A model generated the notes under the pieces. That model did not search any database. It was not told the DNA's origin and saw nothing but the letters and a program-made list of their open reading frames with translations. Below, piece after piece: positions 42,521 through 53,773 of a stretch of 64,000 nucleotides of DNA (position 1 is its first letter; the number at the start of each line of letters is the position of its first letter). The position numbers and the translations under genes are program-made. The DNA comes from Gari tellinella (taxonomy: Eukaryota; Mollusca; Bivalvia; Cardiida; Psammobiidae): assembly GCA_922989275.2 (NCBI GenBank), contig OV277868.1, positions 20,642,291-20,706,290 of the forward strand, read 5' to 3'.

Positions 42521-43011
42521 CAACTACAACAATAGACACACGAAAGATAACTCTTTGGCAGTCTTAACTGTTTTTGGCTGCCCGTGGGTATAATACCTTG
42601 TTCATATGCAAATCAGGGACATACCGTTTTGATTGCAAAACATTTGGGAAAGCAAATTTAGTATTTTATTAATATTAACTTCTTTAAAGAGGTGAGAATA
42701 AAAACGAATAAATATTTAAATAGTATTGTTATTTTTAAAGGACACGCATGAAAGCAATCGTCCGCTTGAATGAACCAAAATGAGTTTGAAGGCCATTTTT
42801 GTCTCATAACTTTTTCACTCACTCTGCAGAGACCTGTCCAACGTAAAACTGTGCTTGTATATAATCCCCGTGATATATTTAAGGTCAATTTCACTGTATG
42901 GTACAATGCCTTCTTTGAACTGACACCCATTCGGGAGTCAACGACGCCTTTGTATTTGTTTTACATTGGTGTCTTTTTGCCTTTGTCTGTGCACTACTCC
43001 TGTCCCACAGG

Positions 43012-44012
43012 GGTAATAGTAGTAGTAGTTGTTGTTGTAGTAGAAGTTATCAAGCTTTAGTGTTAGAAGTAGATAAAGTACATATATAGTAGAGTGATAA
43101 GATAAGGGGTAGACAGAGTAGGTAGTTGTAGTGTTAGGAGTAGGTAGTGGTATTATTAGGGGTAGGTAGAGTAGTGTAAGGAGTAGGTAGTGGTAGTGTT
43201 AGGAATAGGTAGTGCTAGTATTATGGGTAGGTAGAGTAATGTTAGGAGTAGTTAGAGTAGTGTTAGGTGTAGTGTTTAGGGGTAGGTAGAGTAAAATAAT
43301 GTCAGGAGTAGGTAGTTGTTGTCAAGAATAGGTGGTGATAGTATTAAAGGTAGGTAAAGCAGTGTTAGTAGGTAGAATTAGGGTACGTAGTGGTAGTGTT
43401 AGGGGTAGGTAGTGTAAGCAGTCGGTAATGTTAGTGTTAGGGGTATGAAGTGGTAGTGTTACGAGTAATGTAGCGGTAGTATTAGGGGTAGGTAGTGTAT
43501 AGTATTAGAAGTAGGTAGTGGTAGTATTAGGAGTAGTGTTAGGAGTAGGTAGTGGTATTGTTAGGAGTAGGTAGTGTTAGGAGTAGGTAGTGGTAATATG
43601 TGGGTAGGTAGAGTAGTGGTAGGAGTAAGTAGTGGTAGGGTAGGGTAGGTAGAGTAGTGTTAGGAGTAGGTAGTAGTAGAATTAGTAGTAGTGTTAAGAG
43701 TAGGTAGAGTAGTGTTAGGAGTAGGTAGTGGTAATATTGGGAGTAAGTAGTATTAGGAGTAGGTAGTGGTAATATTAGGGTAGGTAGAGTAGTGTTAGGA
43801 GTAAGTAGGGGTAGGTAGAGTAGTGTTAGGAGTAAGTAGTATTAGGAGTAGTGTTAGGAGTGTTAGCAGTAGGTAGTGGTAGCGTTAGGAGTAGTGTTAG
43901 TAGTAGGTAGTGGTAATGTTAGGAGTAGGTAGTGGTAGTGTTAGGAGTAGGTAGTATTAGGATAGGTAGAGTAGTATTAGGAGTAGGTAGTGTTAGTGTT
44001 AGGAGAAAGTAG
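43012..44012 (+). repeat. TAGGAGTAGGTAGTG minisatellite, about 1 kb
   Basis: Irregular array of GTTAGGAGTAGGTAGTGGTA variants, preceded by (GTA)n/(GTT)n at 43018-43046. Strongly purine-rich on the + strand with almost no C. It forms part of the loop of foldback M. Not the telomeric TTAGGG repeat. Confidence 0.92.
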
Positions 44013-44935
44013 TATGAGGGTATGAAATGAATTTTCAAGGCCAATGAAGATCTATATTTTCACGTGCTTGGTGTTCTTGGTCTGTTCAAAGATACATTTT
44101 TAAGGGACGTTATAACAGGCACAGGTGGAATATCCGCTTTCGTTTCCTTATCTATACCTGCAACGAGATATAATGCCCTGTGCTTGAAAATTAATTTCAT
44201 TCATAACGTCTGTTGACAATATGGATTCCAAAATTGTGGGTGCCCTGGCTGCCAACAATGCGTTATTCAAACGGTCTCAGTAAGGGATTTATATTTTAAA
44301 ATAACAGAGTAAACTTACAAAACATTGCCGGCGATAGCAATGGAGACGGTATTCTACTTCAGATGCAAATATTAATTTCAAATTGGTCTAGAGTTTTAGA
44401 AAAAACAAACTCTACAATGATTTTGATCTGGAGCATGTTCGTTGTACACACAACTGGAGCGTGGTTCTTTGTAATAAAAAACAATCAAAATCTTTATTTG
44501 TTTAATAGCTAAACGGATTATTTCTTATATGCAGTTGACGATTATATCCAGACTACTCGACAGACATATTTGGTGTCGATAAGAGCTGAACTTGTTGCCT
44601 ATTCAGAACAATTTATGGTCAATGAGCATCAGTTTCTTCAGAAATCGCCGTAACGGTAGAAACTTTTTCAAGCTAAACATCAACTTCAAGCATTTATCCT
44701 ATAAATAAATTGTACGTATGCTTGCATCAGTGTGTGAGACACTCCGTAAGAGTAATCTTGGTCTACATTTCAAGCAATATCCAAGGACAAACATCATATT
44801 TGTATACTCACATGTGTCGATTTGACAACTGACGCCATTTTTTAACGGGAGCCGATACGTTAGATTAACGGGAACTGAAGCGTTAAGCGGGAGTCCGTTC
44901 GTTTTGCCATACCAGTGTGGTGAATGGGATCATTT

Positions 44936-45293
44936 GTAACACTCCACGAGGAAGTTATCAAAATAAGTGATTTCTGAGAATTCACCAAATTTTACAAATC
45001 CATTGAGTTCTATATTGTAATGTTACAAAATTACATATTTTGATAATTTCTTCGGGTTTCGCCTACAGGACCCAGACAAGTGTAAACGTTATCCGAATAC
45101 GTAAAGTTAGTTTAAACATATTTTATTTCAATTATATACATGAAATGGGATTGGGCCACACGTTCTACCGACTTAGAGACGGCCTTTCCCCATTAGTAAC
45201 CGTTTAGATAACGATTTAAATTTTAGTGAGTCGTCGAGTTACTTCGTGTTTAACTAGAATCACAAATTGTTTGCAAATGGACCAGTCCTGTAT
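44936..45293. other. No gene seen
   Basis: Contains a short imperfect foldback (GAAGTTATCAAAATAAGTGA ... ATATTTTGATAATTTCTTC, 44950-45055) and otherwise nothing recognisable. Confidence 0.5.
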
Positions 45294-45538
45294 TTAACTT
45301 TTTCATGATCAGATTCATCGTGAGATTTTTACCCTTTCACCGTTCCATTGCCGTCTGCTTCAATATTGGTGTCTGCAATATCGTTTCAAATTTGAATTAA
45401 GGCAGTATGACTGACGAAATTTCGAAAGGAGTGTCAAACAGTTTGGTCCTGATCAGACGCCGCGTTACGCGGCGTCTGATCAGGATCCAGACTGTTTACA
45501 AATGCGATTTATAGCGTCAATGAAAGTGAAAGGGTTAA
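45294..45538. mobile_element. Family Q element, complete
   Basis: TTAACTTTTTCATGATCAGA to AAAGTGAAAGGGTTAA, core 1 palindrome at about 45436-45500 (loop GCGTTACGC). GAATTAAGGCAGTATGAC gives the empty site for the nested insertion in 53989-54413. Confidence 0.85.
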
Positions 45539-45731
45539 GTTAATGAATGGTTTAATTTATTTCTGTTCTCCTTTGCAGCAATTTGTCCTTTCTGTTGTAC
45601 AACTGGTAATAAGGTAGGTTTGCACGCAAGCACAGCACGTGAGGTAACGAGTTCATGTATGGCGAGAATGACAATCACGTGGCTAATTGACGGAAATAAA
45701 ACAAAAGTTCAGGATAAAAGAAATCAAAGTA

Positions 45732-46841
45732 CAGTGCTCCCTCCCTACAACGGCTCTTCCAACAACGACTCCCTCCTTACAACGACTTTTGTCGCAATTC
45801 CTAAAAAAGGACAATTGTGTCCAACCTATACACGACTGCAATGTCGTCTGCTTAAAATTGTAGTCTGCTGTTTTTCTCAAAGTTACATAATGGACATTTT
45901 GACAGAAAACAATTTTGTCTCCCGTTGGATGTCCAATAGTGAAATTTCTGAAACAATAATTTACCTTTAAAATGTTTTTGAAAATAGGGTTTGAAACTGT
46001 TCATACATGTATAGAGAACTTGTAGCTTTCATTAATACTGTAAAGAACACGGAACTCGGATTTGACCTAAACCCTATTTTGTAAATGATTTCATGAAACA
46101 TGGGAACATTGTTTCATGCATATTTGGAGATAATCTATACACATGGTCTTTAAATTTCATTAACTCTTTGAACCCTGGTCCCGCATATAGGCGTCATTTT
46201 CAAACAGTGGACATGTGAAAAGTAGACTTGTCCTGTGCAAACAGTGACAAAAACCACCCTTAAAAGTCAGAAATGGACTAGACTAAATTGGAAACTGGAA
46301 TTGTCCATTAAAAGTTTCAGGGAGGAAAGAGTTAAGCAATCTTAAGGAAGCTTTTTCAACAACCGTGGAATCCATAACTCTCGGCGCCACCGCATTTCAA
46401 AGCAGTATGCAACTTTCCTGGCCCTGAACTTATTCGTACAAAAAGAAAGTGAAAGTAGATTCTATCAATTTTATGATCATCATATCTACTTCCGAATGAA
46501 ATGCTTATTCACTACAATTTCAATATTTCAAATCGTTTGGCCCCTTTCATTTTTAAAGTTTCCAAGAATAATCGATTTTTCGATTTTAAGGAACTGATTT
46601 TAAGGAAGGAACTGATTTTCCAACGGATATTATTGAGTGTTACTTTCTTGAGCGGACGAGGATTGAATCAAAGTCTTTAACTCGACTCTGACTTCAGAGG
46701 TTTCAAAGGTTTGAAATCATAAAAAATGATATCAATATGCAAAGGTCATTAACGTCGCACTATTGAAAAATACAAGTAGCATGGAACATCACTCTATTGT
46801 GTTTATTTTGAATGCTCTTTTGTTGTAGAGAGGGAGCGCTG
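45732..46841. mobile_element. Family C MITE, probably split by about 0.9 kb
   Basis: Left TA and CAGTGCTCCCTCCCTACAAC to TTTTGTCTCCCGTTGGATGT (about 45930); the right end GTTGTAGAGAGGGAGCGCTG (46822-46841) with TA lies 0.9 kb away. The intervening DNA includes family R (46160-46335). The core 1 part is absent. Confidence 0.5.
46160..46335. mobile_element. Family R element (TTAA type)
   Basis: TTAACTCTTTGAACCCTGGT to CAGGGAGGAAAGAGTTAA. Shares AAAACCACCCTTAAAAGTCA and GGAATTGTCCATTAAAAG with 21643-21871. Confidence 0.78.
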
Positions 46842-47387
46842 TAGATCTAAATTGATTGGTTACGCCAGTGAAGGCACCTGTTGCAGGCAAAGTGTTATAT
46901 ATTCAAGATGTTTCTATTCTCAGATGTCACGTGTCTAATTATTAACGTAATCCCCTATATATGTGTCTTTGTGACGTATTTAATTGCCAAGCCTCTATGA
47001 ACAAAGATTCAACCTGTATTTTATATCCTGTTAAAACTGAATTCCATGTGATAACTAAATGTTGATTAATGAGGATCTAAGAGCTGATATCGTTGACAAG
47101 GCAACCGATATTATAAACCCTTATCATGCGTAATTGTCATCTGGTAAAAATATATCGTCTGCTTGAAAGATAATAATGATTTTTTGATATTTTTGTAAAC
47201 TTAAGAAAATACTACTGTAAGAGGCAAACAGCGTGGATCCAATTCATACTCAGCGTGTGCAATAACAAAAAATATGGTGTCATGTTTATCTCATGTAAAT
47301 ATGAAACTGGTATGTGTTTAAATCTATTACTTATTTTTATTTCGGCCATGTAAAATCTGCAAACCAATACAATACCGGTCTGAAATA
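46842..47387. other. No gene seen
   Basis: No protein-like frame. Only a half palindrome AGAGGCAAACAGCGTGGATC at about 47220. Confidence 0.5.
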
Positions 47388-47593
47388 CAGTAGAGAAATC
47401 GTAATTATTTTGTTCAAACGCAAACGCATTGCAATGAAATATAGAAAATGACAATATTTTGACAATTCAGACTATTAGTTTTAATCTGAGTGGCAAACAG
47501 TTTGGAGCCTGATCTTGCTCCAAACTGTTTGCAATGAAAATAATAGTTTAGGCGTATCCGGTGTTTTTCGGAAGAAAAACCTTATCTCTACTG
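47388..47593. mobile_element. Family A MITE, shortened core, inverted
   Basis: CAGTAGAGAAATCGTAATTA to AACCTTATCTCTACTG, TA at the right. Core 1 reduced to GTTTGGAGCCTGATCTTGC. The flanking sequence (ACCGGTCTGAAA before; CACGCTG...CTAACCTAAACAGCAAACAA after) also flanks the copy at 54511, so the pair lies in a duplicated segment. Confidence 0.8.
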
Positions 47594-48407
47594 TACTATG
47601 CACGCTGCACACGGGCATTATCTGCTAACCTAAACAGCAAACAATGGTAATTGAACACGCTACATGTCAATACATGTACGTACATGTAGTGTTAATCTCA
47701 TAATATAGTATTGATAAGCAGAATTTACATCAACGAAATAATAACAAAATATAGATTAAAAAATGTATTTATACTTTCAAATAATCTTTTAACTCAGAGC
47801 AATATTTTCATACAATGGATATGATTATTTAATGGATTATTTGAAAGTATGGACACTCCAGAGCAAGCGAACAAATTTACATTGTTATATTATTTACTAG
47901 TATAGATATATGCGCATAAGAGTTTAATATTAACATTAGATAAACATGACCACAGCGTATTTGTTATTGCACAAAAAACGATTTGTACTATGCTTTATTT
48001 TAAATGCAATGCACTAAAATGTGGAAAATAACAATTTTTAACTTTCTGACACTCTATTTTGATCTGAGTGGCAAACAGTTTGGAGCCGCTGAGACATTCG
48101 AGGTTCTTATTCTTCTTCTTTGTTAATGGCTAACAATCAATCATGATTATAATGGCCATGCATGGGGGTTAAAATAGTAAAAGTATGTTGGACAACCCAT
48201 AGCTACTCAGTCTACCAAGGGCCGCCAACATGTGCAGTGAAGGAGTGCAAAACCTAACACCCTAATGGAACTTAATATCCCGCAAATATGATACATGGTT
48301 GGTTTTGTGTGCTCAGAAAGAAAAGTGTTAGTGAGGTTAAAAGCAGATTGATGGTATAAACTAAACACTGCCATGTGCGTTCCAGTGCTATGCCTCCAAA
48401 CGCAGAG

Positions 48408-48596
48408 CAACAGATAAGAGTAGTTTTTTAAAACTTAAAAATCTTTATTTTTGAATTAAACCCTATGGTGTCACTACTCATTAGAATCGTCTCTTCGAGA
48501 CGATTCTAATGAGTAGTAACACCATAGGATTTGGTGCTGAAATGAGTGATAAAATGTTTGATTTGTTGAAATAACTACCTCTTATCTGGAGCCCTG
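48408..48596. mobile_element. Family E element
   Basis: Left terminus eroded (CAACAGATAAGAG), perfect inner palindrome ATTAGAATCGTCTCTTCGAG, right end CTTATCTGGAGCCCTG. 47670-48400 has no gene; half of an inverted A arm lies at about 48000-48090. Confidence 0.8.
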
Positions 48597-48679
48597 CATA
48601 TGTCAATGGAGATGGTAGCAATATGAACAACGACCGTTTAGCTGAAAAATAAAGTTTATTTTCATTAAACACAAACACT

Positions 48680-49302
48680 ATGGAATGCCGGTCACGGCAT
48701 GCCAATTGCTAAATGCTAAATGCTTGTTTGCCAATTGCTAATTTGCAATTTTCTAAATGCTTGCCAATATGCCACTTGCCAGTTGCTCAATGCTAATTGC
48801 CATGTATCATTAATCTAATTCCTTTTAACAGAAGAGTGTTGTTTCGGGGGTCAAATTCGTACTGTAACACCGTCTAATCGACAAGATGATGGTCATGAGT
48901 GTAAACAATAAACCCACGATACTTTGGTCGCTGTTTTGACCAATTATATCAATTGCTAAATGCTTGTTTGCCAATTGCTAATTTGCCATTCGCTAAATGC
49001 TAATATGTCATTTGCTAGTTCTATAATGCTAATTTTCCAATTGCCAATATGCCAGTTGCCAGTTGCTTAATTATTTTATACATGTATTAGAATATGGTCT
49101 GCATCTTTTATAAGGGAAACATGCTACAATATTTCATTTTACCTCGACGGCAATGTCTAAGGACATCATCTGGTGGAGCCTGGTGCTGTAGTTTGATCTG
49201 ACAATTTCATCAAAGTAAGCTATTTTTGATGTATTGGCATTTAGCAATTGGCAAAGCAGCAATTAGCATTTAGCAATTCGCATATCGTGACCGGCATTCC
49301 AT
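48680..49302. mobile_element. Mutator-like MITE with 9-bp target duplication
   Basis: 623 bp with inverted ends ATGGAATGCCGGTCACG and CGTGACCGGCATTCCAT. ACAAACACT flanks at 48671-48679 and 49303-49311. Subterminal tandem repeats of the AATTGCTAAATGCTTGTTTGCC type fill both ends. No coding. Confidence 0.88.
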
Positions 49303-49485
49303 ACAAACACTGGCTATATGATGTAAACAGTACAGCACTCATAAGTATTAGTGTTTCTTTCTGACTTGTCCAAGTTATTTTTAGATTGGAACATTCTAAA
49401 ACTTTAAAAGGGACTAGTGTTCTCTACATCCATTCAGATATACGGATAACTGTCATTTTGGTTAAATATGACACACTATTGTAGT

Positions 49486-49798
49486 GTTCTACGTTTTATT
49501 GGGATGCGTTTGCGTTTCGTTTGCGTTTCAAACGGGAAATATATTTTCTCTACTGTAACGCGGTGTCTCATCAGGGTCTTCACTATTTTTCACTACTTTA
49601 GTAGACGCTAGGCTTACATGATAAACGCAAACGCATCACAATTAAATGCAGAAAATGTCAATTTTTAGAAATTTCTTACGATTCGTGTTAAGCTGAGTGG
49701 TAACCCGGCGTCTGATATGACTCCAAACTAATTGAATTAGAACAAGAAGTTTTAGTGTACACGCGATTATCGGGAGAGAATAAATTCTTCTCCACTAT
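49486..49798. repeat. Two broken family A halves
   Basis: 49486-49556 is a right arm (TCTACGTTTTATTGGGATGC, ending TTTTCTCTACTG TA). 49620-49798 is an inverted copy lacking its left terminus (ATAAACGCAAACGCATC ... AAATTCTTCTCCACTA) with a decayed core. Confidence 0.65.
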
Positions 49799-49959
49799 AA
49801 GTGCTTATCAGTATGTATAGAAACAGTTACTTTCATTAATCCATTTGTGCTCAGTGGATTCTTGCATGCTTATATATTGGATCAGTCAAGTTTTATCAAA
49901 GGGATGCCTGGTCAAAATTGTCATTTTCATTTTGTTTAATATTGGAATTCCTATCAGCA

Positions 49960-50019
49960 AACAGTGTAGACTCTGATCAAACGCCGCATAATGCGGCGTC
50001 TGATCAGAGTCTACACTTT
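49960..50019. repeat. Stand-alone core 1 palindrome
   Basis: CAAACAGTGTAGACTCTGAT + CAAACGCCGC and complement, loop ATAATGCGG. No transposon ends found. Confidence 0.7.
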
Positions 50020-50860
50020 ATGCCTATGTCCCATGTATGGGATCATGGGCACAAATGGGTTAAGTTTTTGATACCTTGTGATGTACATGTGAATAATAGA
50101 TTTGTTCTATGCAAATCTTGTATGCCCAGACTAGAGGGCTCATACAGAGATCCTTTGATCATGGTCTGCACTGTTTTATCATTATATGTAATATAAACAG
50201 GTCTTGAACTTAAATATTCAATTTATCGTTCTTAGCAACTTAGCTTTTTTGTCAAAACTTATTGAAAAAGCAGCTTTGCTTAGATTAAATGACCATTCAA
50301 GCGATCACAATATGCTTCTAAAGAATCAAACTGCATATAGACGGTTTCATTCCTGTGAAACAGCCTTGCTCAGATCAGTGAGCGGTTTGCTTGAAGACAT
50401 GGAAAACCAGGAAGTCAGTGCCTTAATCGCGTTGGATTGAGCGCCGCTTTTGATACAGTGGACCACGATATCCTTATCCAGGTTTTACAGAATCAGTATG
50501 GACTATGTGGCATACCTCTTAAATGGGTCGATTCATACTTAAGGCCACTAACGCACATGTAGTGTCAACGTAGAATCAGCAATATTAACTTCACGTACAT
50601 TACAATGCAATGTGTCCCAGGGTAGTTTCTTAGGTCCATGGCTGTTTCTAACGTACGCTTGAACATTATTTGAAGTAATTCCACATTCAATTTCGGTATA
50701 TGGCTTTGCCGATGATCACATAGCCAATAAACGGTTCAGCACCACATCGATGGAGCAGGAGGAGCAAGCAATTCGTGAACTAGAAACTTGTGCAGTTGTG
50801 ATTGATAACTGGATAAAACGCAACAAATTAAAAATGAACACGCAAAAAACAGAGTTTATA

Positions 50861-51171
50861 AGTTTATAAGTGTGAGGTTGGGCGCCCCTAAACCCAGGTT
50901 TAACCCCCCAGTGGTTGTTTATAATTAATTAATTTATAGTTAATTATTGATTGCTACTGACCGTACCAAGGCGGGCTCCTATATTCACGTTGCTTTATGT
51001 TTGTCTTGCGTGTTGTTTTCTATTTAGTGTGTAGATGTAGGAATTGTATTGCGTGTGTGTGAATGTGTGTGTTTGTTGTGGTATGACTGTGTGTGTGTGT
51101 TCTGCTTGAGAGGTAGGTGTATTGTTTGTGTTACGTTTCCTGCTTGAGTCTTTCGTATTTATTTATATTAT
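50861..51171. mobile_element. About 310-bp insertion of unknown type in the LINE
   Basis: Sits between KTEFI and FGSRQQ of the reverse transcriptase. Begins GTGAGGTTGGGCGCCCCTAA and contains a GTGTGTGTG-rich tract near 51050-51100, ending in ATTTATATTATTA. Possibly a SINE or a LINE 3' piece; not identified. Confidence 0.6.
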
Positions 51172-51384
51172 TATTTGGCAGCAGACAACAGCTTGATAAA
51201 TGCTCAGTGACAGAAATAGATATTTCTGGTGATAAAATCAAATCTGTCAACTGTATACGGTACTTAGGTTCATTCTCAGATGAAAAACTAAATTTCAAAG
51301 ACCATGTTAAACAGAAGAGTCAAATAGCTATGTTTAACTACCTACGGATAAGAAGTATTAGAAAATGTCTTTCCAAGGATGCTA

Positions 51385-51630
51385 CAGTGGAGAATCTGTT
51401 ATTCTTTCCCAATAAACGCGTTTACGCTAAAACTATTATTTGCAGTGCAAACAGTTTGGAGCCAGATCAGACGCCGGGTAACCCGGCGTCTGATCAGGCT
51501 CCAAACTGTTTGCCACCAAGATAAACAAGAATTATCAGAATTGTTCAAAAGTTGTTCTTTTCTACGTTTTAGCGTTTTGCGTTTGCGTACGTTTGCGTTT
51601 AAACGGGAAAGAATAACAGATTCTCCACTG
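51385..51630. mobile_element. Family A MITE inside the LINE
   Basis: 246 bp, complete, TA-flanked, canonical. The LINE frame continues beyond it after removing the element and one TA. Confidence 0.93.
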
Positions 51631-51933
51631 TATTTGACATTTGGATTAGTGTAATGCAACCTTGTATGGAATCTCTCAGTGTGATCTGCAAAAAATGCAA
51701 AGAATAAAACACATGTACGCAAAGCTTGTTTTGAAATTAAGCAAGTATGATAGTTCAAGGCAAGCTTTGTTCCAATTGCATTGGCTTCCCTTTAAGGCTA
51801 GAATTGAATTTAAGCTGTTAACTGTGATGTTCAACTGTTCAATTGGTCAAGTTCCAGCTTATTTAACTGAATAGTTGATAGAGCAGATAAAAAGGCGTAG
51901 TTTAAGATCTTCAGATTATATAACAGGTTGCTA

Positions 51934-52179
51934 CAGTGGAGAATATGTTATTCTTTCCAGTTTAAACGCAAACGTACGCAAACGCATAGCACTAAAACGT
52001 AGAAAAGAACAACTTTTGGACAATTCTGATAATTCTTGTTTATCTTGGTGGCAAACAGTTTGGAGCCTGATCAGACGCCGGGTTACCCGGCGTCTGATCT
52101 GGCTCCAAACTGTTTGCACTGCAAATAATAGTTTTAGCGTAAACGCGTTTATTGGGAAAGAATAACGTTTTCTCCACTG
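51934..52179. mobile_element. Family A MITE inside the LINE, inverted
   Basis: 246 bp, complete, opposite orientation to 51385-51630, TA-flanked, only 0.3 kb away. Confidence 0.93.
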
Positions 52180-52541
52180 TACAATGTTCCATTTAGTAGA
52201 CGTAAACACTAGCCGACAGAGCTTTAAAAACTGTCGGACCAAAATTATGGGACAATCTACCATCACGTGTGAGTAATTCTGAATCAGTGAGTGTTTTTAA
52301 GAGAAATCTCAAAACACTATTATTCAGAAACTTTGACTCGTGGTTTAAGTAAATGTGTGAACTGGAATATTTGTCAGTATTCTTTACATATATATATAGT
52401 ACTGCTATATGTACTTTGGTTGTATTGATTGTTCATTTTTATTTTATCATTCATTGTACAATACCATTGAATATACAATGTACTATGTGTAAAAAAATAG
52501 GCGTTTAATCAAATTAATCAGTTTCAGTTTCAGTAGGTTAA

Positions 52542-52760
52542 CAGTAGAACCCCTGTATTTCAAAAATTCAAAACAAAAACAAAACAAACAAAACATAAAT
52601 ATGAAATATCATAAAAAAGAGTTTAAGGCAAGTGGTTGGTTAAAGCGAGATAAAAATAAAACAGAAATGTAGATGTATTGGATTTTTCTGCTTTAGAACT
52701 ACGTTCATCTTGCTTTAAACCGTCGACCATCATTAAACCATCGATTAATCATATTTTTCT
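52542..52760. mobile_element. Family F-like MITE, decayed
   Basis: Left TA-A, CAGTAGAACCCCTGTATTTC; core 2 variant arms TTAAAGCGAGATAAAAATAA and CATCTTGCTTTAAACCG. The right end is not clear. Confidence 0.5.
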
Positions 52761-52779
52761 AGTCGTCGCAAGAGTGCAT

Positions 52780-53616
52780 TTAGGACTATCGCGACAGTTT
52801 CTTCGAAATGTTCATAACATTCAGATTGTTGTGACATTTTGCTAGTATTTACCCTGTTATGCAGACATTTGAAATAAAAAAAAGGGGTCTCCGACCTGGA
52901 TTTTTTCTTAATAGCTTGTTTTTGGGTCTATATGTACCTCTAAGACACGTGCTTTTGAACATAAAATCTCAGATTAACCCTCTTCAGCTTTGTAATTTAC
53001 CTAATTTGTTGGGTTGTACATATTGTTTCATAAAACACGAAAACAACACATAACCGTCAATAACGGGAACAAATGAAATAGTTATTTTTTTATTTAAAAA
53101 AAAAAACCCACTTTAGCTATAGTTCTGTAATTCAGATTTTGAAAATAGTTTTCTTAAATATTGTTGAAGCATTAATTTACTGAAATCATATATAAAAATT
53201 ACAGGTACCCGACTTAGTTTTTTCTCAAAAAATACAAATGTCTGCAGAGAGAGTAACACGTGTAAATCCAGTTATGTAGGGCTATATACAAATGGTATAT
53301 TACAACCACTTTTAAATGCTAAAATAGTTCCAAATCTGTACTGTTCAATCGTCAACAATATATCACTATTCAAGCACTATACATTTGTAAGTACATTACA
53401 AATAGCGGTCGCCAAATACAGGTAAAACCGCATGATTTAGCTTTTTTTTAAATAGAAAAAAAGAAGCATTTATCAGCATAGAGTGAGGGTCAACGGGGGG
53501 TAACTCATGCAACTATTTTACATGCGTCGCCTCTCATTGACTATAAGTATCGAAACTGCCGCATTAGTCCTTAAGGAAGTTTTGTCAATAAGAAGTTTCA
53601 TGCGTCAATTGTGATG
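52780..53616. other. No gene seen
   Basis: AT-rich, no protein-like frame and no clear repeat. Confidence 0.5.
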
Positions 53617-53697
53617 TTAACGGCGTATGTCCACCATGAATCAATACCAATTCCACTACCCGATCAAAACACTTCATGGCTTGTATGTTCTGTATGA
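53617..53697 (-). pseudogene. Decayed copy of the GPCR C-terminal codons
   Basis: On the - strand it reads VIQNIQAMKCFDRVVEL, corresponding to LIQNRQVRKCFVRVVES of the receptor at 54785-56269. After one extra base it reads VDIRR and stop, the same last five residues as the receptor. The adjacent GTATGACGTCAGC sequence is also shared with the receptor's 3' flank. A fragment of a paralogue or a local duplication. Confidence 0.65.
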
Positions 53698-53773
53698 CGT
53701 CAGCTGTGACGCCAGCGACGGGTAACCGCCTTGTGGTAGAATAATTCCATAACTTGAACAGAATACTTACAGT

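Larger units (their letters stand above)
40996..44919. mobile_element. Foldback element M with minisatellite core
   Basis: 3924 bp. Inverted arms of about 0.67-0.7 kb (40996-~41670 and ~44210-44919) with outer ends CACACTGGTATGGCAAAACG. GTGAA flanks both sides (40991-40995, 44920-44924). The arms contain CGTTAACGGGAGCC-type motifs (TCCCGTTAA several times) and GAAATCGCCGTAACGGTAGA. The interior holds a nested TTAA MITE, an A-type fragment and about 1 kb of TAGGAGTAGGTAGTG repeat. No transposase frame. Same plan as L: CACAC ends, 5-bp duplication. Confidence 0.88.
40829..44935. mobile_element. TTAA-type MITE (Q-related) split by foldback element M
   Basis: Left part TTAACCCATTCACTGTCATG with a decayed core 1 (40932-40975) and GGACAAGGCAGTGAA. 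The right part after the insertion is GTGAATGGGATC; the right TTAA is no longer recognisable. 40605-40828 has no gene. Confidence 0.6.
50216..52351 (+). pseudogene. CR1/Jockey-type LINE ORF2 remnant with three insertions
   Basis: Reverse transcriptase read in pieces: VLSNLAFLSKLIEKAALLRL, NQTAYRRFHSCETALLR, then a one-base deletion at about 50438 before SAAFDTVDHDILIQVLQ; catalytic box YGFADDH at 50699-50719; ELETCAVVIDNWIKRNKLKM; after an insertion, FGSRQQLDKCSVTEID and YLGSFSDEKLNFKDHV; after a family A copy, MQRIKHMYAKLVLKLSKYD, ALFQLHWLPFKARIEFKLL; after a second A copy, KLWDNLPSRVSNSESVSVF, KRNLKTLLFRNFDSWFK and stop at about 52349. The thumb-region LHWLP...RI.FK motif is typical of CR1-group LINEs. 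The endonuclease part is missing. Confidence 0.85.

Noticed and set aside
43012..44012. Interstitial telomere
   Set aside because: The repeat is TAGGAGTAGGTAGTG, irregular, not (TTAGGG)n. The short GGGTTAGGGGTAGGGTTAG at 2289-2307 is too short to call telomeric.
51385..51758. Long open frames such as SFPINAFTLKLLFAVQTVW... and their reverse-strand partners
   Set aside because: They recur at every family A element on both strands and read straight through the terminal repeats and palindrome; they are chance frames of a MITE, not genes.
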